Assembly: GCF_000955975.1 (NCBI RefSeq)
Contig: NZ_JYJF01000063.1
Span: 1-40,810, forward strand
Direction of reading: 5' to 3'
Source: Saccharothrix sp. ST-888
GTDB lineage: Bacteria; Actinomycetota; Actinomycetes; Streptomycetales; Streptomycetaceae
Length of the DNA: 40,810 bases
Shown here piece by piece: positions 34,115-40,810 of this stretch. The position numbers were made by a program, and so were the translations under genes. Under the pieces are notes generated by a model. The model saw only the letters and a list, made by a program, of their open reading frames with translations, ran no database searches and had not been told where the DNA came from. Positions within the stretch are counted from its first letter, which is position 1; the number at the start of each line of letters is the position of its first letter.

Positions 34115-34353
34115 GTTAAGGAATCGTAAGGGCAGTTACTGCGAGAACGTCCCCCGCGGTACCACCTACGTCGAGACTGCGTTCGGTGGACCGGCTAGCG
34201 TGTCGGATGATGAGCTTGGGAGCAGCAGACCGGCTGCCCCGTCGCGCCGAACCGAAGGCGCGGCCTGGAGATCACCCCCGGACAGCGGGGCGGAAGGATG
34301 ATGAGCGGTGTTTGCGCAGGTCATGACCCCAACGGACTGGGTGAGGTAATCCC
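34115..34353. promoter_or_regulatory. Divergent promoter region of K+ transporter and RCK genes
   Basis: A 239-base gap. On the minus strand TACGAT (complement of 34123-34128) is a likely -10 of the KimA-like gene. On the plus strand GGCTAGCGT (around 34193-34201) can serve as a -10 for the RCK operon, with GAGG 7 bases before its GTG. I find no c-di-AMP or other riboswitch-like conserved blocks. Confidence 0.4.
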
Positions 34354-35022
34354 GTGCACATCGTCATCATGGGCTGCGGACGCGTGGGCTCGGCCCTCGC
34401 GAGAGCGCTGGAGAAACAGGGTCACTCGGTGGCCGTCGTCGATCAGGACCCGACCGCGTTCCGGCGTCTGGGCGCCGGGTTCAACGGGCGGCGGGTGACC
34501 GGGGTCGGCTTCGACCAGGACACCCTCAAGGAGGCCGGCATCGAGGAGGCGGGCGCCTTCGCCGCCGTCTCCAGCGGTGACAACTCCAACATCATCGCGG
34601 CCCGCGTGGCCCGGGAGAACTTCGGCGTCGAGCACGTCGCGGCCCGGATCTACGACCCGCGCCGTGCCGAGGTCTACCAGCGCCTGGGCATCCCGACCGT
34701 CGCCACCGTGCGCTGGACCGCCGACCAGATGCTGCGCCGGCTGCTGCCGAGCGGCGCGGAGCCGCTCTGGCAGGACCCGAGCGGCAGCATCCAGCTGGCC
34801 GAGGTGGCCTTCGCGCCGTCCTGGATCGGCCACCGGTTCACCGCTCTGGAGGAGGCCGCCGGTGTCCGGGTCGCCTTCATCACGCGTCTCGGCGAGGGCG
34901 TGCTGCCCACGCCGCAGATGGTGGTCCAGGAGGGCGACCTGGTGCACGTGACGCTGCACCGGGCGGATCTGGCGGCCGTCGAGGCCGCGTTCGCGCAGGG
35001 TCCGCAGGAGGGTGAGCACTGA
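34354..35022 (+). CDS. TrkA-family potassium uptake regulator (RCK_N + RCK_C), CeoB-like
   Basis: 222 residues. The N-terminal Rossmann domain begins MHIVIMGCGRVGSALARALEKQGHSVAVVDQDP, a GxGxxG nucleotide site followed by the ribose-binding Asp. An RCK_C domain (about 140-215, ending GDLVHVTLHRADL) is the possible ligand module; c-di-AMP binds RCK_C domains in several bacteria, Streptomyces included. It acts as a cytoplasmic gating subunit of a K+ channel or transporter. GTG 34354 is preceded by GAGG. The stop overlaps the next start as TGATG. It corresponds to ceoB (Rv2691) by order and type. Confidence 0.9.
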   Translation: MHIVIMGCGRVGSALARALEKQGHSVAVVDQDPTAFRRLGAGFNGRRVTGVGFDQDTLKEAGIEEAGAFAAVSSGDNSNIIAARVARENFGVEHVAARIYDPRRAEVYQRLGIPTVATVRWTADQMLRRLLPSGAEPLWQDPSGSIQLAEVAFAPSWIGHRFTALEEAAGVRVAFITRLGEGVLPTPQMVVQEGDLVHVTLHRADLAAVEAAFAQGPQEGEH

Positions 35023-35693
35023 TGCGAGTCGCCATTGCCGGAGCCGGCGCCGTCGGCCGCTCGATCGCGGGCGAGCTGCTGGAGAACGGCCACGAGGTCC
35101 TGCTGATAGACAAGAACCCCGGCTCCATCTCGGTGGAGCGGGTGCCCATGGCGGAGTGGCTGCTGGCGGACGCCTGCGAGATCACCTCGCTGGACGAGGC
35201 GGCGCTGCAGCGCTGCCACGTGGTGATCGCCGCGACCGGTGACGACAAGGTCAACCTGGTCGTCTCACTGCTCGCCAAGACCGAGTACGGCGTGCCGCGG
35301 GTGGTCGCCCGGGTGAACAACCCGAAGAACGAGTGGCTGTTCAACGAGTCCTGGGGCGTCGACGTCGCCGTCTCCACGCCGCGCCTGATGTCGGCGCTGG
35401 TCGAGGAGGCCGTCAGCGTCGGTGACCTGGTCCGCCTGATGCGCTTCAGCCAGGGCAACGCCAACCTGGTCGAGCTCACCCTGGCCGCCGACACCACGCT
35501 GGTCGGCACCCGGGTCGGCGACGTCACCTGGCCGGTCGACACCGCGCTGGTGACCATCATCCGCGAGGGCCGGGTGCTGGTGCCGGGCAAGGACGACACC
35601 CTGGAGGCCGGTGACGAACTGCTGTTCGTGGCCGCCCAGGAGCGCGAGGAGGAGCTGGAAGAACTGCTCTCCGCCGGAACCGGCGCGCAGTAG
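35022..35693 (+). CDS. TrkA-family potassium uptake regulator, second RCK protein, CeoC-like
   Basis: 223 residues, the same architecture as its neighbour: MRVAIAGAGAVGRSIAGELLENGHEVLLIDKNP as NAD/NADH site, VVARVNNPKNEWLFNESWGVDVAVSTPRLMSALVEEA in the Rossmann domain, and an RCK_C domain ending EAGDELLFVAAQEREEELEELL. ATG 35022 overlaps the previous stop (TGATG), so the two subunits are coupled and probably form a hetero-oligomeric ring. The absence of a TrkH/KtrB channel gene here suggests that they act on the divergent KimA-like transporter or on a distant channel. It corresponds to ceoC (Rv2692). Confidence 0.9.
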   Translation: MRVAIAGAGAVGRSIAGELLENGHEVLLIDKNPGSISVERVPMAEWLLADACEITSLDEAALQRCHVVIAATGDDKVNLVVSLLAKTEYGVPRVVARVNNPKNEWLFNESWGVDVAVSTPRLMSALVEEAVSVGDLVRLMRFSQGNANLVELTLAADTTLVGTRVGDVTWPVDTALVTIIREGRVLVPGKDDTLEAGDELLFVAAQEREEELEELLSAGTGAQ

Positions 35694-35704
35694 TCCCCGC
35701 ACAT

Positions 35705-35747
35705 GCGTCGAGGGCCGTACCCGGCTGCCGGGTACGGCCCTCGACGC
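35705..35747. terminator. Bidirectional terminator between RCK and DUF3159 genes
   Basis: A perfect 20-base stem (GCGTCGAGGGCCGTACCCGG and complement) with a 3-base loop lies exactly between two convergent stop codons. Confidence 0.92.
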
Positions 35748-35751
35748 GTGG

Positions 35752-36642
35752 TCACTCCTCCTCGACCTGCGCCTTGATCGGCGCCGGGGCCTTGAGCAGG
35801 ATCTGCCAGGTCACGTACATCGCCAGCAGCATCGGCGGGATCCCCAGGGCGACCTTGAGCCAGCCGAGCAGGTTGACGTTGCCGGTGAAGTACAGCGGGA
35901 AGAGGATCACCGGCTTGACGCCCATGATCACCACCCACGCCCAGGTGGCCTTGGTGTACGCGGCCAGCCGGCCCGGGTTCTGGTTCCGCCAGGTGAACAT
36001 CTCGCCGGTGATCGGACCGAGCATCACCCCGATCAGCGGCCAGCGTGCCGCCGCGGAGACGGCCAGCGCGACGCAGTACCCGACGTTGTAGAGCAGGCCG
36101 GGCAGGTAGAAGTCCTCGGCCTTGCCGGTCTTCATCGAGATCCAGGCACCGATCGCGACACCGAACACACCGCTGAAGGCGTGCTGGATGGTCTCCCGCT
36201 TGAACAGCCGGATCACCACGAAGAGCGCGCTGAGACCGAGCGCCGCCCAGGCCGCCGAGGCGACCTGGTGGGTGAGGTTGAAGGTGACGATGAAGACCAG
36301 ACCCGGCAGGGTCATGTCGATCATGCCCCGGACGCCGCCGAAGGCCTGGATCACCGTGTCGGCGGCTTCCTTGGAGGCTGCGGCCTCGCGAGCCGCTGCC
36401 GCCTCCGGCGTCTCCTGCTCGGTGGTCTGCTGCGACTCCTGGTACTGCTGCGGCTCGTGGTACTGCCCTTGGTTCGCCGCGGTCCCGGCAGCGGACTCCC
36501 GGGCCGTCTCGTAGGCGGCGAACTCCCGGCCGCCAGACTCCACCACCGACTCGGTCAGAGTGTGCTCGACGTACCCTTCGAGCTCCGTGGGCACGGTGGT
36601 GCGGGCGGCGGGCTCGCCGCCTGGCAGGTTGGTCACGCTCAC
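35752..36642 (-). CDS. DUF3159 family membrane protein
   Basis: 296 residues. A hydrophilic Gln/Glu/Ala-rich N-terminal part (to about 95) precedes about six membrane helices beginning at QAFGGVRGMIDMTLPGLVFIVTF, the DUF3159 signature. It includes RWPLIGVMLGPITGEMFTWRNQNPGRLAAYTKATWAW. The function is unknown. Its constant place beside the RCK pair in actinobacteria (Rv2693c in M. tuberculosis, from memory) suggests a part in ion or osmotic homeostasis. GTG 36642 overlaps the stop of the OB-fold gene (GTGA). GTG 36636 is an alternative, with GGGAG 9 bases upstream. Confidence 0.88.
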   Translation of the reverse strand: MSVTNLPGGEPAARTTVPTELEGYVEHTLTESVVESGGREFAAYETARESAAGTAANQGQYHEPQQYQESQQTTEQETPEAAAAREAAASKEAADTVIQAFGGVRGMIDMTLPGLVFIVTFNLTHQVASAAWAALGLSALFVVIRLFKRETIQHAFSGVFGVAIGAWISMKTGKAEDFYLPGLLYNVGYCVALAVSAAARWPLIGVMLGPITGEMFTWRNQNPGRLAAYTKATWAWVVIMGVKPVILFPLYFTGNVNLLGWLKVALGIPPMLLAMYVTWQILLKAPAPIKAQVEEE

Positions 36643-37043
36643 TCGCTCCCGTGTCCGGCCGGACGCAGTTCGTAGCGGGGGTTGAAGAGGACTCGGCGTC
36701 CCCGGGCATGGCTGACCCGACCGGTGGCAATCAGCCTCCGGCCCGGTTCTATCCCGACGATCGACCGCCGGCCCAGCCAGACCACGTCCAGCGCGTCGCT
36801 GCCGTCGAAGAGCTCGGCTTCCAGGGCGGGCACACCGGCCCTGGGCCGGAGGGTAACGGTGCGCAGGGTGCCTGCCACGGTGACCACGTCGCGGTCCCCG
36901 CAACTGGCGATCGGGGTACAGCCCGACTCCGCCGTGTCCTGGCGCAGCTCCTGGGCCTGCAACTCCTCCGAGGAGGAGGTCAGACGGCTGAGCATGCGCC
37001 GGAAGCGGCCCTGCGGCTGCTCGCTGCTGTTGTCACCACTCAT
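36639..37043 (-). CDS. OB-fold nucleic-acid-binding-type protein
   Basis: 134 residues. Residues 40-130 form a predicted five-strand OB barrel (DVVTVAGTLRTVTLRPRAGVPALEAELFDGSDALDVVWLGRRSIVGIEPGRRLIATGRVSHARGRRVLFNPRYEL), as in the RecG wedge and aspartyl-tRNA synthetase anticodon domains. The ligand is unknown. ATG 37043. It lies between kdpE (51 bases upstream) and the DUF3159 gene, which it overlaps, and is likely co-transcribed with the latter. The order matches Rv2694c-Rv2693c. Confidence 0.88.
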   Translation of the reverse strand: MSGDNSSEQPQGRFRRMLSRLTSSSEELQAQELRQDTAESGCTPIASCGDRDVVTVAGTLRTVTLRPRAGVPALEAELFDGSDALDVVWLGRRSIVGIEPGRRLIATGRVSHARGRRVLFNPRYELRPAGHGSE

Positions 37044-37094
37044 GCCCGAAGGGTACCGGTTTCAAGTGTTCGAACGGCAGGGTCCAAGAGTGCG

Positions 37095-37775
37095 TCAGGC
37101 CTCGAAGCGGTAACCCATGCCCGGCTCGGTGATGAAATGGCGCGGGTGCGAGGGGTCCGTCTCCAGCTTGCGGCGCAACTGGGCGAGGTAGACCCGGAGG
37201 TAGTTGGTCTCGGTCCGGTAGGCGGGGCCCCAGACCTCCTGGAGCAGCTGGGTCTGGCTGACCAGCCGGCCCGCGTTGCGCACCAGCACCTCCAGCAGGT
37301 GCCACTCGGTCGGGGTCAGCCGGATGTCCTGGCCCTCCCGGTTCACCTTCTTGGCCGCCAGGTCGACGGTGAAGCTCTCGGTGACCACCATCGAGTCGTC
37401 CTCGCCCGCGACCGGCTCCGCGCGGCGCACGGCGGCCCGCATCCGGGCCAGCAGCTCGTCCATGCCGAACGGCTTGGTGACGTAGTCGTCCGCACCGGCG
37501 TCCAGTGCCTCGACCTTCTCGTCCGAGGCATGGCGGGCGGACAGCACGATGATCGGGACACGGGTCCAGCCGCGCAGCCCCTTGATCACCTCGACCCCGT
37601 CCATGTCGGGCAGGCCGAGGTCCAGTACGACCACGTCGGGGTGGCGGGCGGCGGCCAGTTCCAGGGCACTCGCCCCGTCGTGGGCCGCGTCGACTTCGTA
37701 CTTGCGGGCCTTGAGGTTGATCACCAGGGCGCGGACGATCTGCGGTTCGTCGTCCACGACAAGAACCCGGGTCAT
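37095..37775 (-). CDS. kdpE: KdpE response regulator (OmpR family)
   Basis: 226 residues. The receiver domain has the acidic pair DDE (residues 8-10), phospho-acceptor Asp52 (VVVLDLGLPDMDG) and Lys in DYVTKPFGMDELLARM. The C-terminal winged helix (LTPTEWHLLEVLVRNAGRLVSQTQLLQEVWGPAY...RVYLAQLRRKLE) is of the KdpE/OmpR type. It is phosphorylated by KdpD and normally activates kdpFABC. ATG 37775 overlaps the kdpD stop as ATGA. No kdpFABC genes are in the window, so its target is elsewhere. Confidence 0.95.
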   Translation of the reverse strand: MTRVLVVDDEPQIVRALVINLKARKYEVDAAHDGASALELAAARHPDVVVLDLGLPDMDGVEVIKGLRGWTRVPIIVLSARHASDEKVEALDAGADDYVTKPFGMDELLARMRAAVRRAEPVAGEDDSMVVTESFTVDLAAKKVNREGQDIRLTPTEWHLLEVLVRNAGRLVSQTQLLQEVWGPAYRTETNYLRVYLAQLRRKLETDPSHPRHFITEPGMGYRFEA

Positions 37776-40369
37776 TCGGGCTCCGCCTTTCGGTTCGGTG
37801 GCAGCGGTGGCTGTTCAGGGAAGTTGACGTCGGGCAGGTCGACGGCGGGCAGGGTGACCACCATGGTCAGGCCGCCGCCGGGAGTGTCCTCGGCGGCGAC
37901 GGTTCCGCCCATCGCCTCGACGAAGCCGCGGGCGACGGCCAGGCCGAGGCCGACCCCCGCGCCGCGCGGAGCGTCACCGTAGCGCTGGAACGGCGCGAAG
38001 ATCCGCTCCTTGGCGGCCTCCGGTACGCCCGGACCACGGTCCACCACCCGCAGCTCGACCCGGCCGGGCGTGCCCGGCGGATGCAGAGCATCGGCCTTGA
38101 CCAGCACCTTCACACCGTCGGGACTGTACTTGACGGCATTCTCGATCAGGTTGGCCAGCGACCGCTCCAGCAGCCCGGCATCGGCGTGGATCATCGGCAG
38201 GGTCTCGGGCACGTCCAGCTTGACGGCTTCCAGCGGGACCCCGCCGAGTGCGAACGGGACCACCTCGTCCAGGTCGATCTCGTGGATCAGCGGGGTGACC
38301 GTGCCAGTCTGCAGGCGGCTCATGTCGAGCAGGTTGTTGATCAGATGATCGAGGCGGTCCGCACCCGCCTCGATCCCGGCCAGCAGCTCGGCCTCGTCGG
38401 CCTCGTCCCACTCCACGTCCTCGGTGCGCAGGGAGCTGACGGCGGCCTTGATGCCCGCGAGCGGGGTGCGGAGATCGTGCGAGACGGCGGCGAGCAGGGC
38501 GGTGCGGATGCGGTTGCCCTCGGCCTCACGCCGAGCCGCTGCGGCCTCGCCAGCCAGTCGGCGGCGCTCCAGCAGGACGGCGGCCTGAGCGGCGAACGCA
38601 CCGAGCAGACGGCGGTCCTCGGCCGGCAGCACCCGCCCGCGCAGCACCAGGGCGAGTTCGGCACCGACCGGTACGTCCACGTCGCCGTCCTCGGGGCGCT
38701 CCGGGGGCCGCGGCCCGGCGCTGGCGGCGATCCGCCACGGGGCGTGCTCGCCCGCCCGCTCCAGCAGGGCGGCCGAGTCCTGCTGGAAGGTCTCCCTGAC
38801 CTGGTCGAGCAGGACGGTGAGCAGACTGTCTCCGCTGGGTGCGCCGCGCAGCACCGTACCGGCGAGAGCGCTGAGCGTCTGGGCCTCGGCCTGGCTGCGG
38901 GCCGCCTGGTGGGTGCGACGGGCGGCCAGGTCGACGACCGAGGCCACGGCTATACCGACGGCGGTGAAGATACCCACCGCCATGATGTTCTCCGGCTCGG
39001 AGATGTTGAAGGTGTGCACCGGGGGCGTGAAGTAGTAGTTCAGCGCCGTGGAGCCGACCAGCGCCGAGGCGATCGCCGGGAAGAGGCCGCCGATCAGCGC
39101 CGCGCAGACCGTCAGCGACAGGAAGAGCAGCATGTCGGTGGAGAGGCCGAGCCCGTGCACCTGGGTGAGGAACACCGCCAGAAGCGGCGGCCCGGCCACA
39201 CCGATCAGCCAGCCGGCCACCGTCCGCGTACGGCCGAGGTCGGTGACCCTGCGGATCGGGATCCGGCCCCGGCCCTTGGCCGCATGCTCGTGCGTGACGA
39301 TGTGCACGTCGATGTCGCCGGAGTCCCGGGTCACCGTCGCGCTCACGCCCGGACCGTAGATGTACTGCCAGGCGCGGCGGCGGCTGGAGCCCAGCACGAT
39401 CTGGGTCGCGTTGACGCCCCGGGCGAAGTCCAGCAGCGCGGCCGCCGGATCGTCGCCGAGCACGGTGTGGAAGCTGCCCCCCAGACTCTCCACCAGGGCC
39501 CGCTGCTCGATCAGCGCATGCGGGGAACCGCTGCCCGCCAGGCCGTCCGACCGGGAGATGTGCACGGCGAGGACCTCGCCGCCCGACCCCCGAGCGGCGA
39601 TCCGGGCGGCACGGCGGATCAGCGTGGCGCCCTCGGGCCCGCCCGTGAGCCCGACCACGATCCGCTCGCGCGCCTGCCAGGTGCGCTCGATGCCCTGTTC
39701 CTCGCGGTACCGCTGCAGGTACTCGTCCACCCGGTCCGCCGTCCAGAGCAGCGCGAGCTCGCGCAGGGCGGTCAGGTTGCCGAGGCGGAAGTAGTTGGCG
39801 CGCGCCGCGTCGATCTTCTCCGGCGCGTACACGTTGCCGTGCGCCAGCCGACGACGCAGCGCCTGCGGTGACATGTCGACCAGCTCGATCTGGTCGGCGC
39901 GACGGACCACCGCGTCCGGCACGGTCTCCCGCTGCCGGACACCCGTGATCCCCTCGACCACGTCGCCGAGCGACTCCAGGTGCTGGATGTTGACCGTCGA
40001 CACCACGTCGATACCGGCTGCGAGAAGCTCCTCGACGTCCTGCCAGCGCTTGGCGTTGCGGCAGCCGGGGATGTTGGTGTGCGCCAGCTCGTCCACCAGC
40101 GCGACGGCCGGCCTGCGCGCCAGGATCGCGTCCACGTCCATCTCGGTGAAGACGGCGCCCCGGTGGATCAGCTCCCGGCGTGGCACGGACTCCAGCCCGT
40201 CGATCAGCTCGGCGGTCAGTCGCCGGTTGTGGTGCTCGACGAACCCGACCACCACCTCGGTGCCCCGGTCGTGGCGCCGGTGGGCCTCCGCGAGCATGGC
40301 ATACGTCTTCCCGACCCCGGGTGCCGCCCCGAGGTAGATCCGCAGCCTGCCGCGTGCCATACGTCCCAT
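37772..40369 (-). CDS. kdpD: KdpD sensor histidine kinase
   Basis: 865 residues with the full KdpD architecture: the N-terminal KdpD domain with Walker A GAAPGVGKT (14-22) and LVDELAHTN, a USP-like domain (about 230-360), four membrane helices (about 385-490), a GAF-type region, the H-box AVSHDLRTPLAGIK, and the ATPase motifs NLIENAVKYSPDG and VGLGLAVARGFVEAMGG. It senses K+ limitation and ionic or osmotic stress at the membrane and phosphorylates KdpE. ATG 40369 and ATG 40360 are both possible starts; neither has a good ribosome site. A TAGTCT -10-like element (complement of 40421-40426) may be its promoter. Upstream lies the end of an rRNA operon rather than kdpFABC. Confidence 0.96.
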   Translation of the reverse strand: MGRMARGRLRIYLGAAPGVGKTYAMLAEAHRRHDRGTEVVVGFVEHHNRRLTAELIDGLESVPRRELIHRGAVFTEMDVDAILARRPAVALVDELAHTNIPGCRNAKRWQDVEELLAAGIDVVSTVNIQHLESLGDVVEGITGVRQRETVPDAVVRRADQIELVDMSPQALRRRLAHGNVYAPEKIDAARANYFRLGNLTALRELALLWTADRVDEYLQRYREEQGIERTWQARERIVVGLTGGPEGATLIRRAARIAARGSGGEVLAVHISRSDGLAGSGSPHALIEQRALVESLGGSFHTVLGDDPAAALLDFARGVNATQIVLGSSRRRAWQYIYGPGVSATVTRDSGDIDVHIVTHEHAAKGRGRIPIRRVTDLGRTRTVAGWLIGVAGPPLLAVFLTQVHGLGLSTDMLLFLSLTVCAALIGGLFPAIASALVGSTALNYYFTPPVHTFNISEPENIMAVGIFTAVGIAVASVVDLAARRTHQAARSQAEAQTLSALAGTVLRGAPSGDSLLTVLLDQVRETFQQDSAALLERAGEHAPWRIAASAGPRPPERPEDGDVDVPVGAELALVLRGRVLPAEDRRLLGAFAAQAAVLLERRRLAGEAAAARREAEGNRIRTALLAAVSHDLRTPLAGIKAAVSSLRTEDVEWDEADEAELLAGIEAGADRLDHLINNLLDMSRLQTGTVTPLIHEIDLDEVVPFALGGVPLEAVKLDVPETLPMIHADAGLLERSLANLIENAVKYSPDGVKVLVKADALHPPGTPGRVELRVVDRGPGVPEAAKERIFAPFQRYGDAPRGAGVGLGLAVARGFVEAMGGTVAAEDTPGGGLTMVVTLPAVDLPDVNFPEQPPLPPNRKAEPE

Positions 40370-40452
40370 TTTTCGTGCCGCCCCGGAGCCGCGCCCCCGG
40401 ACACCTGTTCGCCGGTTTCGAGACTACGGCTTTTGGGTCGGATTTCCGCTGA

Positions 40453-40704
40453 TCAGACCAGTGAATCGGTAGATTTAGCAGGTTTTTGACGGTAGCGGGC
40501 CCTGTGGGAGGTTCTGGTACGGAGTAGTGCGGCCGCTGCCGGGTCGGCTGGGGCAGCAGCCTCGATGATGGTCTCGGCGGTCTCTGCCGCGACGCGGTCC
40601 CGGTCCGGCGTGCCAGCGCGACTGGGAGCCAGTCCGGGCTCTGGGGCCTGGAGCCGGGCCCGGTGGGGTGGCCGGCTGGACGGCAGCGGTTCGCCGCTGG
40701 TCAC
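40453..40704 (-). CDS. Doubtful small ORF between kdpD and 5S rRNA
   Basis: 83 codons from GTG 40704, with an Ala/Pro/Arg-rich product that I do not recognise. Codon choice is reasonable in the first half but poor at the end (AGA, CTA, AAA), where the DNA is AT-richer and probably belongs to the kdpD upstream region. No proper ribosome site is visible. It is probably non-coding spacer. Confidence 0.2.
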   Translation of the reverse strand: MTSGEPLPSSRPPHRARLQAPEPGLAPSRAGTPDRDRVAAETAETIIEAAAPADPAAAALLRTRTSHRARYRQKPAKSTDSLV

Positions 40705-40729
40705 TCCCTGGAATGGTCCGGAAATGCGG

Positions 40730-40763
40730 AAAGCCCCCTCCCGGTCTCCCGGGAAGGGGCTTT
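40730..40763 (-). terminator. rRNA operon terminator
   Basis: AAAGCCCCCTCCCGG and CCGGGAAGGGGCTTT form a 15-base stem with one mismatch and a TCTC loop, about 10 bases past the 5S rRNA end. On the minus strand the hairpin is followed by TTTCCGCATTT. Confidence 0.85.
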
Positions 40764-40773
40764 CTCGAATGAT

Positions 40774-40810
40774 TGTTCGGCGGCGTCCTACTCTCCCACA
40801 GGGTCCCCCC
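40774..40810 (-). rRNA. 5S rRNA, 3' end (partial)
   Basis: The complement of the last 37 bases contains GGGGGGACCCTGTGGGAGAG and TAGGACGCCGCCGAAC, the conserved 3' end of actinobacterial 5S rRNA. The rest of the gene, and presumably the 23S and 16S genes, lie to the right of the window. The exact 3' end is approximate. Confidence 0.9.

Noticed and set aside
31856..34129. Long plus-strand frame opposite the KimA-like gene
   Set aside because: Same antisense artefact; the minus strand encodes a clear 12-helix transporter.
34115..34353. c-di-AMP riboswitch in front of the K+ genes
   Set aside because: Considered because KimA and Ktr genes carry one in Bacillus, but I find no conserved ydaO-type blocks and both leaders appear short.
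40449..40462. Second DasR site (half-site AGACCAGT) upstream of kdpD
   Set aside because: Only about 10 of 16 positions match and there is no link to aminosugar metabolism.

Overview
The window is high-GC actinobacterial DNA, most likely from Streptomyces or a close relative such as Kitasatospora. The evidence is very high third-position GC, many GTG starts, several starts that look leaderless, a Tat-exported NgcE-type lipoprotein, a mycothiol-type DsbA protein, the Hen1/Pnkp pair, and the characteristic 3' end of an actinobacterial 5S rRNA at the right edge. I see no prophage, integrase, transposase, CRISPR array or tRNA. It reads as core chromosome with a few accessory-looking genes.

Layout. 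1-6.2 kb: 3'-truncated membrane PP2C phosphatase (-), Eis-like acetyltransferase (+), rpiB (-), biotin transporter bioY (-), divergent amino acid permease (+), and a DsbA-family thiol protein (-). 6.2-8.8 kb: aminopeptidase N (+). 8.9-12.3 kb: an N-acetylglucosamine/chitobiose-type ABC importer operon ngcEFG (-) without its own ATPase. A DasR-like site lies over the -10 of a candidate promoter upstream. 12.7-15.35 kb: aconitase acnA (-), with an iron-box-like element and two phased palindromes upstream. 15.9-17.1 kb: a lone PIN-domain protein and a secreted Cu/Zn-SOD-like protein (+). 17.1-18.1 kb: ornithine carbamoyltransferase (-) with an ARG-box-like site. 18.2-22.5 kb: the RNA repair operon hen1-pnkp (-), overlapping by ATGA. 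22.7-23.6 kb: dapD (+). 23.9-27.1 kb: a DUF6099-like protein overlapping a possible small antisense gene, then an ATPase-MazG pair (-). 27.2-28.1 kb: RlmA-like rRNA methyltransferase (-). 28.2-28.9 kb: a ribbon-helix-helix/Fic-like toxin-antitoxin pair (-) with a two-palindrome operator. 29.1-30.2 kb: a cation/Ca2+ exchanger (-).

30.4-40.4 kb is an ion-homeostasis block. It holds a TRAM-domain RNA methyltransferase overlapping a KimA-like K+ transporter (-), two divergently transcribed RCK/TrkA proteins (+), a DUF3159 membrane protein and an OB-fold protein (-), and the KdpDE two-component system (-) without kdpFABC. The first six genes follow the order I remember for Mycobacterium tuberculosis Rv2689c-Rv2694c (ceoB/ceoC region). 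Immediately right of kdpD is the end of an rRNA operon: a terminator and the 3' end of 5S rRNA, transcribed leftwards.

The most interesting regulation lies in the acnA promoter (twin palindromes plus iron box), the bioY promoter (four GTGRNC units at a 10-bp period), the dre-like site of ngcEFG and the toxin-antitoxin operator. The most system-like genes are Hen1-Pnkp, the ATPase-MazG pair and the Fic-like toxin, whose catalytic motif is eroded. Functions are read from motifs and remembered family features; no database search was possible.
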